A stretch of DNA of 64,000 bases from Nocardioides psychrotolerans (GTDB lineage Bacteria > Actinomycetota > Actinomycetes > Propionibacteriales > Nocardioidaceae): positions 62,001-126,000 of the forward strand of contig NZ_FOQG01000009.1 in NCBI RefSeq assembly GCF_900113685.1, given 5' to 3'. The position numbers and the translations under genes are program-made. Shown here in pieces: positions 1-9,047 of this stretch. A model generated the notes under the pieces. That model was not told the origin of the DNA. It worked only from the letters and a program-made list of their open reading frames with translations, and searched no databases. How positions within the stretch are numbered: the first letter of the stretch is position 1; each line of letters opens with the position of its first letter.

Positions 1-519
1 CTCGAGGGAGGAGGGCTCGGCCTCCAGGCCGGTGCTCTCGATCAGGGCCGCGGCGACCTTGCCGCACGGGGCGGTGTCGACGCAGACGACGTAGGTGACG
101 TCGCCGGAGCCCAGGTCGTCGTAGGAGGTGATCCCGGCCGGGTTGTCGGCAGGCAGCGCCAGCACCATGGTGTTGGTCGCGAAGAGCTGTGGGTCGGCGG
201 CCAACGCCTCGCTCGCGTCGTCCATGGTCGCGGTGTCGGCGGTGGCCAGCACGTCGGCGGGCGCGCCACCGAGGGCCTGCTCGGCCAGGGTGGCGGAGGA
301 GTCGAAGGCGAGCTTGACGGTGACCCCTTCGTGCTCGGCCTCGAAGTCCTCGGCGAGCGCGGTGAAGGTGTCGGTGAGCGAGGCCGCCGCGAGCACGGTG
401 ATCGTGGTGTCTCCGTCACTCTGCCGCCCGGAGTCCTCGCCCTCGTCGGAGCCGCAGGCCGTGAGGGGCAGGAGGAGGGCGAGCAGGGCGAGGGACCTCC
501 TCACGGTTGTCGTGCTCAT
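1..519 (-). CDS. modA: ModA, molybdate ABC transporter substrate-binding lipoprotein (3' end outside window)
   Basis: The reading frame stays open to the first base, so only the N-terminal 173 residues are visible. The protein starts with a short basic n-region, a hydrophobic stretch rich in Leu-Ala, and a lipobox ending LTACG. The motif VLAAASLTDTF follows, as expected of periplasmic molybdate or tungstate binding proteins that capture the oxyanion for ModBC. The next visible segments (FDSSATLAEQ, GAPADVLATAD) are also typical of ModA. The ATG at 519 overlaps the TGA of the upstream HTH-TOBE gene, so the two are probably translationally coupled. The rest of the transporter should lie left of the window. 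Confidence 0.9.
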   Translation of the reverse strand, partial: MSTTTVRRSLALLALLLPLTACGSDEGEDSGRQSDGDTTITVLAAASLTDTFTALAEDFEAEHEGVTVKLAFDSSATLAEQALGGAPADVLATADTATMDDASEALAADPQLFATNTMVLALPADNPAGITSYDDLGSGDVTYVVCVDTAPCGKVAAALIESTGLEAEPSSLE

Positions 520-914
520 CAGGGACGCTCCACGACGACGTTGGTGGACTTGACCGAGGCGACGGCGCGCACCCCGGGGCGGAGGCCGAGCTCGTCGGCC
601 GCCTCGGCACTCATCAGCGACACGACCCGGTAGGGCCCGCAGATCAGGTCGACCTGCGCCATCACGGTGTCCTGCTTGACCCGCACGACGATGCCGGTGA
701 GCCGGTTGCGCGCGCTCACGGCCGCGGCGCGGTCGGGGTCGGGGTCACGTCCGTCGGCCAGGGACTCGGCCAGCTCGGCCAGGTCCTCCCCGGCGATCGT
801 GCTGCGCCCGTCGACGGACGAGGCGGCGACCTTGCCGGCTTCGACCCAGCGCCGCAGCGTGTCGTCGCTGACCCCGAGGATCTCGGCGGCTTCCGCAACT
901 CGGTAGGTAGTCAC
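519..914 (-). CDS. HTH-TOBE (Mop) molybdate-responsive regulator-like protein
   Basis: This 131-residue protein has an N-terminal MerR/excisionase-like helix-turn-helix (about residues 1-55; motif VAEAAEILGVSDDTLRRWV). A single TOBE/Mop-type oxyanion-binding domain follows (about residues 65-131; start motif SARNRLTGIVV). Proteins of this build sit next to modABC in actinobacteria and are thought to sense molybdate. It is the first gene of the modA operon and overlaps the next start as ATGA. It is much shorter than the two-Mop-domain ModE of E. coli. Two similar sequence boxes directly upstream (924-970) could be its operators. The domain assignment is confident; its role as repressor or activator is inferred. 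Confidence 0.85.
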   Translation of the reverse strand: MTTYRVAEAAEILGVSDDTLRRWVEAGKVAASSVDGRSTIAGEDLAELAESLADGRDPDPDRAAAVSARNRLTGIVVRVKQDTVMAQVDLICGPYRVVSLMSAEAADELGLRPGVRAVASVKSTNVVVERP

Positions 915-923
915 GGACAGAGC

Positions 924-970
924 ATGCCGTATCTGCGGTGAGGAGACCAGTCAAGATGCCGCAACTGCGG
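924..970. promoter_or_regulatory. Tandem 15-bp repeats upstream of the molybdate operon, candidate operators
   Basis: ATGCCGTATCTGCGG (924-938) and ATGCCGCAACTGCGG (956-970) agree at 13 of 15 positions and start 32 bp apart, about three helical turns. The second contains a CCGCA-AC-TGCGG inverted repeat. They lie 10-56 bp upstream of the HTH-TOBE start at 914, a sensible place for autoregulation. The function is inferred from position only. Confidence 0.45.
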
Positions 971-973
971 CTG

Positions 974-1099
974 TTAGGCTCGGGGGGGCGCGACCAGGTA
1001 GGCGGTGACGAGCAGTGCCAGAAGGGCGCCGACCGCGACGGCGTCAGCCGCCAGGTGGACGAGGGTCGGCACGCGGAGACCATGCGGGACCTGTGACAC
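974..1099 (-). CDS. Possible 41-residue single-pass membrane peptide
   Basis: A short frame opens at a GTG (1097-1099) and closes with TAA at 974-976. After a short polar start it encodes a hydrophobic helix rich in Ala, Val and Leu (VAVGALLALLVTAYLVA). It lies between two divergent genes and overlaps the likely promoter of the + strand gene at 1107. No Shine-Dalgarno site was clear. It may be chance in GC-rich DNA, so confidence is low. Confidence 0.25.
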   Translation of the reverse strand: MSQVPHGLRVPTLVHLAADAVAVGALLALLVTAYLVAPPRA

Positions 1100-1106
1100 T
1101 GGCCCG

Positions 1107-1673
1107 GTGAGCGAGAGCGGGACGCCCGGGCGTTACAACAGGTCGGTCGACGGGCTGGTGGCCGCGCTGGTCATCACGGTCGTGGCCGTGCTCGCGTGGG
1201 TGGTCTTCCGCGCGCTGACCAGCCAGGACGAGGAGATCGAACCCGGCGCGGTCGACTACCTCGAGACCGTCGAGCTCGCCCAGGACTCCGACATCGAGAT
1301 CGCCTACCCCGCCGAGCTGCCCGACGGCTGGAAGGCGACCAACGTGACCGTCGTACCGGGGGAGCAGCCGGCGTTCGGCCTGTCGATCCTCACCGACGCG
1401 GGCACCTTCGTGGGAGTGCGCCAGGAGGACGAGTCGCTCGACGACCTGCTCGCGACCTACGTCGACGAGGAGCCGGAGAACATCTCCGAGGAGGACGCGC
1501 TCTTGGTGGATAGCCCGATCGCCACGACGTGGGAGGGCTACTCCGACGAAGGCGGTGACCTCGCCTATGCCGCCGAGCTCGGCGAGGACCGGCTGCTGGT
1601 CTACGGCTCGGCGAGCCAGGCCGATCTGGTGCTGCTGATCGAGTCGCTGACGACGGCCCCGCTCACGCCCTGA
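1107..1673 (+). CDS. DUF4245 family membrane-anchored protein
   Basis: This is a 188-residue protein with one transmembrane helix near residues 13-32 (LVAALVITVVAVLAWVVF) and an extracytoplasmic domain. The domain contains the DUF4245 signature region around YPAELPDGWKATNV. Its function is unknown. I chose the GTG at 1107 because the protein then begins with a short cytoplasmic segment and the membrane helix. An upstream ATG at 1005 would add 34 unconvincing residues and overlap the neighbouring regulatory region. The gene converges on xseB with three bases between stop codons. Confidence 0.8.
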   Translation: MSESGTPGRYNRSVDGLVAALVITVVAVLAWVVFRALTSQDEEIEPGAVDYLETVELAQDSDIEIAYPAELPDGWKATNVTVVPGEQPAFGLSILTDAGTFVGVRQEDESLDDLLATYVDEEPENISEEDALLVDSPIATTWEGYSDEGGDLAYAAELGEDRLLVYGSASQADLVLLIESLTTAPLTP

Positions 1674-1676
1674 CGC

Positions 1677-1877
1677 CTACTCGTCGTCGGCGCCGATGAC
1701 GGCGTCGAGTCGCGCGCGCGCACCGTCGAGCCAGGTCTGGCAGACCGTGGCGAGCTGCTCGCCGCGCTCCCAGAGCGCGAGGGACTCCTCGAGCGTGGTG
1801 CCACCGGTCTCCAGGCGGCGTACGACGTCGAGCAGCTCGTCGCGGGCGGCCTCGTAGGAGGGGGTCTCGTCGGTCAT
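1677..1877 (-). CDS. xseB: Exodeoxyribonuclease VII small subunit
   Basis: The 66-residue protein carries the XseB pattern [18 protein letters not shown] followed by [14 protein letters not shown]. It forms the short helical subunit of exonuclease VII, which degrades single-stranded DNA from both ends in the cytoplasm. Length is normal for the family. Its start ATG overlaps the TGA of xseA, so the two subunits are translationally coupled. Confidence 0.95.
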   Translation of the reverse strand: MTDETPSYEAARDELLDVVRRLETGGTTLEESLALWERGEQLATVCQTWLDGARARLDAVIGADDE

Positions 1878-3151
1878 GCGGGCTCGTCTTCCTCGTGCAC
1901 GGTCGGGGGAGCGGGGTCGGGGTCGGGGGTGGCGGTGGCTGCGGCCGTGGTGATGGTGGCGGCGATGCGGCCGTCGGCGACGCGGACGCTGATCTTCTGC
2001 TTCGCAGCGAGGCCGTCCACCGACGTGACGACATGGCCGTCGGCGTCCTGGAGCACGGCGTAGCCGCGTTGGAGGGTTGCGAGCGGGGACAGCGCCCGGG
2101 CGCGGGCGCGGTGGTGGCCGATGTCGTCGGCGGCGCGGTCGAGGGCGTGCCGCAGCGTGCGCCGGGCCCGCTCGCGCAGGGCGGTGAGCTCGTCGTCGCG
2201 GGCGTCGAGCAGCGAGCGCGGGTCGGCCATCGAGGGGCGCGAGCGCAGCTGGTCGAGGCGGGACTGCTCCTGGTGGATCCGCGCGGCGACCGACTGGCGC
2301 ATGCGCAGCCGGGCCTGACCGATGCCGGCGAGCTCCTGGTGGACGTCGGGCACGACGAGCTTGGCGGCGTCGGTGGGTGTGGAAGCCCGCACGTCGGCGA
2401 CCAGGTCGAGCAGCGGGGTGTCGGGTTCGTGCCCGATCGCGGAGACGACTGGCGTGCGGGCCTTGGACACGGCCCGGATCAGCCCCTCGTCGGAGAACGG
2501 GAGCAGGTCCTCGACGGCCCCACCACCCCGGGCGATCACGATCACGTCGACGCTCGGGTCGCGGTCGAGCCGGTCGAGCGCCTCCATCACCTCGGCGGCC
2601 GACCGGGTGCCCTGCATGGTGGCGTGGCGGACCTCGAAGGCCACCGCCGGCCAGCGACGTCGGGCGTTGTCGAGCACGTCGCGCTCGGCCGCGGAGTTGG
2701 GGGCCGTGATGAGCCCGACCTTGCCGGGAAGGAACGGCAGCCGTCGCTTGCGCGCCTGGTCGAAGAGACCCTCGGCGGCGAGGAGCTGGCGCCGCTGCTC
2801 GAGACGGGCCAGCAGCTCACCGAGCCCGACCATCCGGATCTCACGTGCATAGAGCGACATCGTGCCGCGCGTCGCGTAGTAGGACGGCTTGGCGTGGATC
2901 ACGACACTGGCGCCCTCGACGAGCGGCGGGTTGAGGCCGTCGTACATCACGCGCGAGCAGGTCACCGGGACCGAGATGTCGGCCACCGAGTCACGCAGCG
3001 TCAGGAACACCGTGCCGACCCCTGGCCGCCGGCTCACCTGCGCCACCTGCCCCTCGACCCACACTGCCCCCAACCGGTCGACCCAGCCGGAGATCGCATT
3101 GGCGATCTGCCGCACCGGCGCCGGCGACTGGGGTGAGGTGTCCAGGGCCAT
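1874..3151 (-). CDS. xseA: Exodeoxyribonuclease VII large subunit
   Basis: This 425-residue XseA has an N-terminal OB-fold DNA-binding domain (about residues 15-110; [14 protein letters not shown]). The catalytic domain follows, with the conserved blocks [27 protein letters not shown] and [11 protein letters not shown]. Helical, Arg-rich coiled-coil segments near the C-terminus join the XseB subunits. With XseB it forms exonuclease VII, used in repair and recombination. The C-terminus is a Pro/Ala-rich acidic tail. It is divergent from ispH, with the promoters between 3152 and 3214. Confidence 0.95.
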   Translation of the reverse strand: MALDTSPQSPAPVRQIANAISGWVDRLGAVWVEGQVAQVSRRPGVGTVFLTLRDSVADISVPVTCSRVMYDGLNPPLVEGASVVIHAKPSYYATRGTMSLYAREIRMVGLGELLARLEQRRQLLAAEGLFDQARKRRLPFLPGKVGLITAPNSAAERDVLDNARRRWPAVAFEVRHATMQGTRSAAEVMEALDRLDRDPSVDVIVIARGGGAVEDLLPFSDEGLIRAVSKARTPVVSAIGHEPDTPLLDLVADVRASTPTDAAKLVVPDVHQELAGIGQARLRMRQSVAARIHQEQSRLDQLRSRPSMADPRSLLDARDDELTALRERARRTLRHALDRAADDIGHHRARARALSPLATLQRGYAVLQDADGHVVTSVDGLAAKQKISVRVADGRIAATITTAAATATPDPDPAPPTVHEEDEPA

Positions 3152-3214
3152 GCGGTGACCCTAGGACACCACGGCCGGCGAGGCGCCGTCGCCGGCCCCC
3201 GTAGACTCGGGGTC

Positions 3215-4216
3215 ATGAGCACCGACCTCGGCACCCCGCGCCTCCTGCCCACCGACGAGGCGGAGCGAGCGGTCCTGCTGGCCGCGCCGCGGGGCTACTG
3301 CGCTGGGGTCGACCGGGCCGTCGTGACGGTCGAGAAGGCGCTCGACCTCTACGGCTCCCCGGTCTACGTGCGCAAGCAGATCGTGCACAACAAGCACGTC
3401 GTGGCAGACCTGGAGTCGCGCGGCGCGATCTTCGTGGAGGAGATCGAGGAGGTGCCGGCCGGCGCCACGGTCGTCTTCTCCGCCCACGGCGTGAGCCCCG
3501 AGGTGCACCGCCAGGCCGAGGAGCGCGAGCTCAAGACGATCGACGCCACCTGCCCGCTGGTGACCAAGGTCCACCACGAGGCCAAGCGGTTCGCCGAGGA
3601 CGACTACGACATCCTCCTGATCGGCCACGAGGGCCACGAGGAGGTCGAGGGCACGGCGGGTGAGGCGCCTGACCACATCCAGCTCGTGCAGAGCCCCGCC
3701 GACGTGTCGGGCATCGTGGTGCGCGACCCGGCCCGCGTCGCCTGGCTCAGCCAGACCACTCTCTCGGTCGACGAGACCATGGAGACGGTCGCAGCGATCC
3801 GGGAGCGCTTCCCGCTGCTGCTCGACCCGCCGAGCGACGACATCTGCTACGCCACCCAGAACCGCCAGCTCGCGGTCAAGGAGATCGCCCGCGACGCCGA
3901 CCTGCTGATCGTGGTCGGCTCGGGCAACTCCTCCAACTCCGTGCGCCTGGTCGAGGTCGCGCTCGATGCCGGCGCCAAGGCCTCCTACCGCGTCGACGAC
4001 GCCTCCGAGATCGACGAGACCTGGCTCGAGGGTGTCCGCAACGTCAGCGTGACCTCCGGCGCGAGCGTGCCCGAGGCCCTGGTCGACGGCGTGCTCGCCT
4101 ACCTCGCCGAGCGCGGCTACCCCGACGCCAAGGCGGTCCACAGCGCCGAGGAGTCGCTGATCTTCTCGCTGCCCAAGGAGCTGCGCCGCGACCTCAAGGC
4201 TGCCGGTCGGAGCTGA
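3215..4216 (+). CDS. ispH: 4-hydroxy-3-methylbut-2-enyl diphosphate reductase
   Basis: IspH is the last enzyme of the MEP isoprenoid pathway and converts HMBPP to IPP and DMAPP with a [4Fe-4S] cluster. The 333-residue protein has the cluster and active-site motifs in order: GYCAGV (Cys29), [29 protein letters not shown] and GSGNSSNS. All are intact. I chose the ATG at 3215; it precedes the family start by a normal short leader and leaves room for a promoter shared with divergent xseA. An open frame continues upstream but overlaps the xseA promoter region. Confidence 0.95.
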   Translation: MSTDLGTPRLLPTDEAERAVLLAAPRGYCAGVDRAVVTVEKALDLYGSPVYVRKQIVHNKHVVADLESRGAIFVEEIEEVPAGATVVFSAHGVSPEVHRQAEERELKTIDATCPLVTKVHHEAKRFAEDDYDILLIGHEGHEEVEGTAGEAPDHIQLVQSPADVSGIVVRDPARVAWLSQTTLSVDETMETVAAIRERFPLLLDPPSDDICYATQNRQLAVKEIARDADLLIVVGSGNSSNSVRLVEVALDAGAKASYRVDDASEIDETWLEGVRNVSVTSGASVPEALVDGVLAYLAERGYPDAKAVHSAEESLIFSLPKELRRDLKAAGRS

Positions 4217-4285
4217 CCGGCTCGCCCATCGACCACGCCCCTCTCGTGAGAAGGTCGGGGCGACGACGGAGACAGGAGGTGCGTC

Positions 4286-4906
4286 ATGGCCAGGTTCGTG
4301 GACATCCACCCGGACAACCCGCAGCCGCGGCTGCTCGAGATGGTGGCCGAGGAGCTGCGCAACGACGCGCTGATCGCCTACCCGACCGACTCGGGCTACG
4401 CCCTCGGCTCCCGCATCGGCAACCGCGACGGCCGTGACCGGATCCTGCGCATCCGCGGGCTCGACGACCGCCACCACTTCACCCTCATCTGCAAGGACTT
4501 CTCCCAGCTCGGGCAGATGGTGCACGTCGACAACTCGGCGTTCCGCGCGATCCGCTCCGCGACGCCGGGTCCCTACACGTTCATCCTCCCGGCGATGCCG
4601 GAGGTGCCGAAGCGGTTGATGCACCCCAAGAAGAAGACCGTCGGCGTGCGTATCCCCGACCACACGTTCGTGCAGGCGCTGCTCGAGGTGCTCGGGGAGC
4701 CGCTGCTGTCGAGCTCGCTGATCCTGCCGGGGGAGACCGAGCCGCGCACGATCGGCTGGGAGGTCAAGGAGGAGCTCGACCACGAGGTCGACCTCGTCAT
4801 CGAGGCAGGGGAGACCCCGGCCGAGCCCACGACCGTCGTCGACTGGTCCTCGGGCACCCCCGAGGTCACGCGTCGTGGTGCAGGAGACCCTGACCGCTTC
4901 GAGTGA
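4286..4906 (+). CDS. YciO/YrdC/Sua5 family threonylcarbamoyl-AMP synthase-like protein
   Basis: The 206-residue protein has the YrdC fold, with YPTDSGYALG near residue 31, a Lys-rich PKKKTVGVRIPDH stretch and SSSLILPGE. These bind ATP, threonine and bicarbonate in TsaC/Sua5 enzymes, which supply threonylcarbamoyl-AMP for tRNA t6A. The form resembles the YciO branch, whose cellular role is less certain than that of TsaC. A strong ribosome site (CAGGAGGTGCG) supports the ATG at 4286. Its 3' end overlaps the convergent gene at 4866 by 41 bp. Confidence 0.85.
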   Translation: MARFVDIHPDNPQPRLLEMVAEELRNDALIAYPTDSGYALGSRIGNRDGRDRILRIRGLDDRHHFTLICKDFSQLGQMVHVDNSAFRAIRSATPGPYTFILPAMPEVPKRLMHPKKKTVGVRIPDHTFVQALLEVLGEPLLSSSLILPGETEPRTIGWEVKEELDHEVDLVIEAGETPAEPTTVVDWSSGTPEVTRRGAGDPDRFE

Positions 4907-5291
4907 CCCGCTGGCGGACGTAGAGGGTGGACAGGCACAGGACGTAGCCGGAGACGAGCGCGAGGCTGTGCTCGGACAGCCCGGTGATGACCGCCTGCAC
5001 CGTGCCGTCGTCGGGGTGGCCGATGACGGAGGGGCGGCTGACGCCGACCAGGACGAACACGCCGATCATCAGCAGCGGCGGCAGGACCCCGACGGTGAAG
5101 AAGTCCGAGGGGCGCACGGTCAGGGCGAGCGCGACGCAGAGGGCGACGAAGCACAGGTCGAAGAAGAAGCTGATGTGACCGCCCAGCAGCAGGTCGACCA
5201 CGACCACGGTGAGGGCAGCAGCGATCCCGAGCGCGACGACCTGCCAGCCTGGCTCGCGCCCCTCCTCCCAGAGGGTCCGGGCGTGCGTCAT
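4866..5291 (-). CDS. DUF6542-type small membrane protein
   Basis: This is a 141-residue integral membrane protein with about four predicted helices (for example ALGIAAALTVVVVDLLLGG, LCFVALCVALALTV and VLPPLLMIGVFVLVG). The arrangement matches the actinobacterial DUF6542 group. No catalytic motif is visible and the function is unknown. It sits just downstream of rmuC on the same strand with a 10-bp gap, so they may be cotranscribed. Confidence 0.7.
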   Translation of the reverse strand: MTHARTLWEEGREPGWQVVALGIAAALTVVVVDLLLGGHISFFFDLCFVALCVALALTVRPSDFFTVGVLPPLLMIGVFVLVGVSRPSVIGHPDDGTVQAVITGLSEHSLALVSGYVLCLSTLYVRQRVTRSGQGLLHHDA

Positions 5292-5301
5292 AGTGCCTCG
5301 A

Positions 5302-6393
5302 TCACAGAGCTACCGTATGGTCCTGGTCCGACTCGCCCGGGGCGACGCGCCGGGCGACCGCCCGCAGCTCCACGGCCCGCGGCGTCGGGAGCTCGTCGTC
5401 GGTCACCGACAGGTCGCTGAACCGGCGGGCCGCCACCAGCACCCGTGACTCCAGCGAGCCGACCGCCTGGTTGTAGTGACCGACGGCCGCATTGAGCGAG
5501 CGGCCGAGCTGGTCGACGTGGGTGACGAGCGTGCCGAGACGGGCATGGAGGTCGCGCCCGAGGCGGTGGATCTCGCGGGCCTGATCGGCGAGCGCCTCGT
5601 GGCTCCACCCGTGGGCGACCGTGCGCAGCAGCGCGATCAGCGTCGTCGGGGTGGCCAGCACGACCTGACGCGTCGCGGCGTAGTCGATCAGGTCGCCGTC
5701 GGCCTCCAGCGCGGCGGCCAGGAACGACTCGGCCGGCATGAAGAGCACCACGAACTCCGGGCTCTCCTCGAGCGACTTCCAGTAGGCCTTGGCGGCCAGT
5801 GCGTCGACGTGGGCGCGCACCTGTCGGGCATGCCGGGCGAGGTGACCGCTGCGCACGTCGTCGTCGTCGCACGAGGTGGCGTCGAGGTAGGCGTCGAGCG
5901 GCACCTTGGCATCAACGACGAGCTGTCGGTCGCCGACCAGCCGGACCACCAGGTCGGGCCGTCGGGCGCCGTCGTCGAGACGCACCTGCTCGGAAAAGTC
6001 GCACCGGTCGACCAGTCCGGCGAGCTCGACCGCCCGACGCAGGTGCAGCTCGCCCCAGCGACCCCGCACCTGCGGCTTGCGCAGGGCGGTCGACAGCGAC
6101 TGGGTCTCGCGGCGCAGCGAATCGTTGGCGTGCCGCATGTCGAGCACCTGCTCGTGCAGCTGGCTCTGCCACGCGACCCGGTTGTGCTCGAGGTCGCGCA
6201 TCTGGTCCTGCAACCGGTCGAGCCCCTCCTTGACCACCGCCTGGTCTGCCGCGCGCTGGTCGAGCGCGAGCGCGGCGCCCGCGCGTTCGTCGTACGACGA
6301 GTGGTCGCGGCCGCGGAGCAGCCCGGCGAGGTAGCCCACGAGGGCTCCGACGACGAGGCACAGCAGCAGCGCGGCGAGCAAGGTGACGGTCAT
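5302..6393 (-). CDS. rmuC: DNA recombination protein RmuC
   Basis: The 363-residue protein starts with a membrane helix (LLAALLLCLVVGALVGYLAG), then a coiled-coil segment (about residues 35-110). The RmuC nuclease-like domain contains LVVDAKVPLDAYLDA and FVVLFMPAESFL. RmuC proteins limit DNA inversions and rearrangements at short repeats; the endonuclease fold suggests a direct role but biochemistry is limited. Length and domain order are normal. Confidence 0.9.
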   Translation of the reverse strand: MTVTLLAALLLCLVVGALVGYLAGLLRGRDHSSYDERAGAALALDQRAADQAVVKEGLDRLQDQMRDLEHNRVAWQSQLHEQVLDMRHANDSLRRETQSLSTALRKPQVRGRWGELHLRRAVELAGLVDRCDFSEQVRLDDGARRPDLVVRLVGDRQLVVDAKVPLDAYLDATSCDDDDVRSGHLARHARQVRAHVDALAAKAYWKSLEESPEFVVLFMPAESFLAAALEADGDLIDYAATRQVVLATPTTLIALLRTVAHGWSHEALADQAREIHRLGRDLHARLGTLVTHVDQLGRSLNAAVGHYNQAVGSLESRVLVAARRFSDLSVTDDELPTPRAVELRAVARRVAPGESDQDHTVAL

Positions 6394-6447
6394 GGGTCCA
6401 GCATGGACGCGACCACCGACAGTGCTTCGGAGGTCGCGCGTGACCGC

Positions 6448-6783
6448 TCAGATGTCGAGGAACGCGGCGAGCCAGACCTTGATCTCCGCGAGACACAGGT
6501 CGTCCACCTGACCGAAGGGCTCGCCGAGGCGGTCGCGGCTGAGTGTCCTCGACTGCTCCGACATCGCGAAGCAGTCCGGCAGGGCGCTCACCCCGGTCAG
6601 AGGGACGTGGTTGGGCCAGCCACGATCAGTCCGAGAGACGGGTACGACGACCGCCAGCGTCGTGACGACGTCGAGGTAGCCGTCGGAGGAGACCACGACC
6701 ACCGGCCGTCGACCGGCCTGCTCCCGACCGACCGACGGGTCGAGCCAGGCCCACACAACGGCGCCTGGCCGCAGCGGCTTCAT
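6448..6783 (-). CDS. MazF/PemK-family endoribonuclease toxin
   Basis: The protein (111 residues from the ATG at 6783) shows the MazF fold pattern: an early PGAVVWAWLDPSVG segment, then RPVVVVSSDGYLDVVTTLAVVVPVSR, and a C-terminal helix. MazF toxins cleave mRNA. The ATG at 6783 overlaps the antitoxin TGA as ATGA, so this start is preferred over an upstream one at 6807 that would run into the antitoxin. It is the second gene of the pair. Confidence 0.8.
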   Translation of the reverse strand: MKPLRPGAVVWAWLDPSVGREQAGRRPVVVVSSDGYLDVVTTLAVVVPVSRTDRGWPNHVPLTGVSALPDCFAMSEQSRTLSRDRLGEPFGQVDDLCLAEIKVWLAAFLDI

Positions 6784-7010
6784 GCACCGAGGTCGGCGTC
6801 GAGCCACTCGTCGGTCTCGGCGGCGTAGGTGGCCAGCGCGTCGGCCGGCGTCGCGTCCATGGCCCGGCGCATCGCCTCGAACCGCAGTCCGCGATCCGCC
6901 GCGTCCGCCAGGCGCGACAGGTGCTCGCCCAGGCTCACGCGTGATGCCGCAGCTTGCGCCTTCAGTCGGTCACGCGTCTCGGGCGAGACCTTGATCGTCG
7001 TCATGGTCAT
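6780..7010 (-). CDS. Ribbon-helix-helix-type antitoxin for the adjacent MazF-like toxin
   Basis: This 76-residue protein begins with TTIKVSPETRDRLKAQAA, a typical ribbon-helix-helix start for DNA-binding antitoxins. The acidic C-terminus should wrap the toxin. A TATACT hexamer (7017-7022, minus strand) lies only six bases upstream of the ATG at 7010, so the message may be leaderless. A second ATG lies two codons in. It precedes and overlaps the toxin gene. Confidence 0.75.
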   Translation of the reverse strand: MTMTTIKVSPETRDRLKAQAAASRVSLGEHLSRLADAADRGLRFEAMRRAMDATPADALATYAAETDEWLDADLGA

Positions 7011-7048
7011 ACCAAAAGTATACGCGGGGCTGCGTGTGGGTCGACCCG

Positions 7049-7828
7049 TCAGTCAGCCAGGTCAACGACGACCGGGGCGTGGTCGGAGGCGCCGGTGCCG
7101 GCGCGCTCGTCCCGGTCGATGAACGCCCCGGTCACCCGTGAGGCGAAGGGTGCCGAGCCGAGCACGAAGTCGATGCGGAGCCCACGGTTGCGCTCGTAGC
7201 GCTGGCGGTAGTAGTCCCAGTAGGTGTAGACGTCCGGGCCCGGTGTGTGGGGCCGCACGACGTCGACGTAGCCGTCGTCGAGGAACGCCTGGAAGGCCGC
7301 ACGCTCGGGTGGTGTCACGTGCGTGGAGGTCTTGAACTGCGCCATGTCGAAGACGTCCTCGTCCAGGGGTGCGATGTTCCAGTCGCCGACGAGCGCGGTC
7401 GGCCCCTCGCGCCAGTCGAGCGCAGCGGCCCGCAGGCGCGCGAGCCAGTCGAGCTTGTAGGCGTAGTGCGGGTCCTCGACCTTGCGACCGTTGGGCACGT
7501 AGAGCGACCACACGCGCACCCCTGCGCAGGTCGCGCCGATCGCCCGCGCCTCCGCGGTCAGGGGGTCGCCGAAGCCGGGCATCTCCTCGAAGCCGATCTG
7601 CACGTCCTCGAGCCCGACGCGGCTGATGATCGCAACGCCGTTCCACTGGTGGTAGCCGGCGGCCGCGACCTCGTAGCCCAGAGACTGCAGGCCCATCAGC
7701 GGCAGCTGGTCCTCGCGCGCCTTGGTCTCCTGGAGCGCAAGCACGTCGATGTCGTGGCGCTCGAGGAAGGCCTCGACCCGGCCGATGCGCGAGCGCAGGG
7801 AGTTGACGTTCCAGGTGGCCAGGCGCAT
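7049..7828 (-). CDS. xthA: Exodeoxyribonuclease III (AP endonuclease)
   Basis: The 259-residue protein has every hallmark of the ExoIII/AP endonuclease family: ATWNVNSLRSR at the N-terminus, LQETK with the metal-binding Glu, WNGVAIISR, LVGDWNIAP with the active-site Asp and Asn, RIDFVLGS, and a final SDHAPVVVDL with the catalytic His. It cuts at abasic sites during base excision repair. Length and motif order are complete. Confidence 0.95.
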   Translation of the reverse strand: MRLATWNVNSLRSRIGRVEAFLERHDIDVLALQETKAREDQLPLMGLQSLGYEVAAAGYHQWNGVAIISRVGLEDVQIGFEEMPGFGDPLTAEARAIGATCAGVRVWSLYVPNGRKVEDPHYAYKLDWLARLRAAALDWREGPTALVGDWNIAPLDEDVFDMAQFKTSTHVTPPERAAFQAFLDDGYVDVVRPHTPGPDVYTYWDYYRQRYERNRGLRIDFVLGSAPFASRVTGAFIDRDERAGTGASDHAPVVVDLAD

Positions 7829-7832
7829 CCAC

Positions 7833-9047
7833 TCAGCCTAGGAGTGCCCGCACCCCGTCGAGCAGGCGGTCCACCTCGTCCTGGGTCGTGTAGGCCGCCA
7901 GCCCCACCCGTACGCCGCCCTCGTCGCCCAGCCCCGCGTGACGCGATGCCTCGAGCGCGTAGAAGTGGCTGGCCGGCGCGTTGACCGACAGCCCGCCGAG
8001 GTGTTCGTGGACCGCGCGCGGCGCGTGGCCGGCGACGGTGAACAGGACCGTCGGCGTACGACGAGCGGGTCGGCCGTGGAGGCTCACCCCGTCGATCCCG
8101 GCCAGCCCGTCGAGCAGGTGCCGGAGCAGCACGTCCTCGTGCTGCTCGAGCGTGGCCATCGAGACGAGGACGCGCTCGCGCCGCGAGCCCTGCCCCGGCA
8201 CGAGGTCGGCGATGAAGTCGACCGCGGCGGTGACGCCGGCGAGCAGCTCGTAGGGGAGCGTGCCGAGCTCGAAGCGCTCGGGCACGGCGTCGCTCGACGG
8301 CAGCAGCTTGTCGGGCCGCAGCCCCTCCAGCAGGGACGGCGACGCGACGAGCGCGCCGAGGTGCGGGCCGAAGAACTTGTAGGGCGAGCAGACCAGGACA
8401 TCGGCGCCGAGATCGACGAGGTCGACCGGTGCGTGCGGCGTCAGGTGGACGGCGTCGACGAACACCAGCGCACCGACCGCGTGCGCGGCGGCGGCCACCG
8501 CGGCGACGTCGGGCCGGGTGCCGAAGAGGTTGGAGGCGCCGGTCAGGGCCACGAGTCGCGTGCGCTCGCAGAGCAGCGGTGTCACGTCGTCGAGGTCGGT
8601 CGTGACGGGGTCGAAGCCCAGCCACCGCACGGTCGCCCCGGCCCGCTCGGCGGCGATCACCCAGGGCCGGATGTTGGCGTCGTGGTCGAGCCGCGTCACC
8701 ACCACCTCGTCGCCGGGCCCCCAGCCCTGCGCCAGCGTGCGCGCGAGGTCCATCGTCAGCTGGGTCATCGAGCGTCCGAAGACGACGCCTCCCGGGTCGC
8801 CGCCGACGAGGTCGGCGATCGACTGGCGCGCGCCCACCGTCACCGAGTCCGTACGCCGTTCGCTCGCCGTCAGCGTGCCGCGCTGGCACAGCCCTGACGT
8901 CATCGCGTCCGCGACCGCCTGCGCCACGACGAGGGGCACCTGCGAGCCGCCGGGGCCGTCGAAGTGCGCCACGCCCTGGTCGAGCGCGGGGAAGTGCGAG
9001 CGGATGCGGCCGACATCGAGCTGAGGGTCGAGCAACGGAGCGCCCAT
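7833..9047 (-). CDS. Cysteine desulfurase-like PLP-dependent aminotransferase class V protein
   Basis: This 404-residue class V aminotransferase-fold enzyme carries the PLP-lysine in LVCSPYKFFGPHLG and an upstream FVDAVHLTPH motif. It belongs to the cysteine-desulfurase-like group (TIGR01976-type) rather than the IscS or SufS housekeeping enzymes. The substrate is unknown. The start is the ATG at 9047, whose A is shared with the TGA of the upstream acyl-CoA dehydrogenase. It is the last gene of the phaC operon, which is unusual company. Confidence 0.8.
   Translation of the reverse strand: MGAPLLDPQLDVGRIRSHFPALDQGVAHFDGPGGSQVPLVVAQAVADAMTSGLCQRGTLTASERRTDSVTVGARQSIADLVGGDPGGVVFGRSMTQLTMDLARTLAQGWGPGDEVVVTRLDHDANIRPWVIAAERAGATVRWLGFDPVTTDLDDVTPLLCERTRLVALTGASNLFGTRPDVAAVAAAAHAVGALVFVDAVHLTPHAPVDLVDLGADVLVCSPYKFFGPHLGALVASPSLLEGLRPDKLLPSSDAVPERFELGTLPYELLAGVTAAVDFIADLVPGQGSRRERVLVSMATLEQHEDVLLRHLLDGLAGIDGVSLHGRPARRTPTVLFTVAGHAPRAVHEHLGGLSVNAPASHFYALEASRHAGLGDEGGVRVGLAAYTTQDEVDRLLDGVRALLG

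Noticed and set aside
3161..4783. Long open frame of 540 codons on the minus strand
   Set aside because: It is the mirror of ispH and the YciO gene, with low-complexity Val-Gly-Asp-rich content and no family motif. GC-rich third positions create it.
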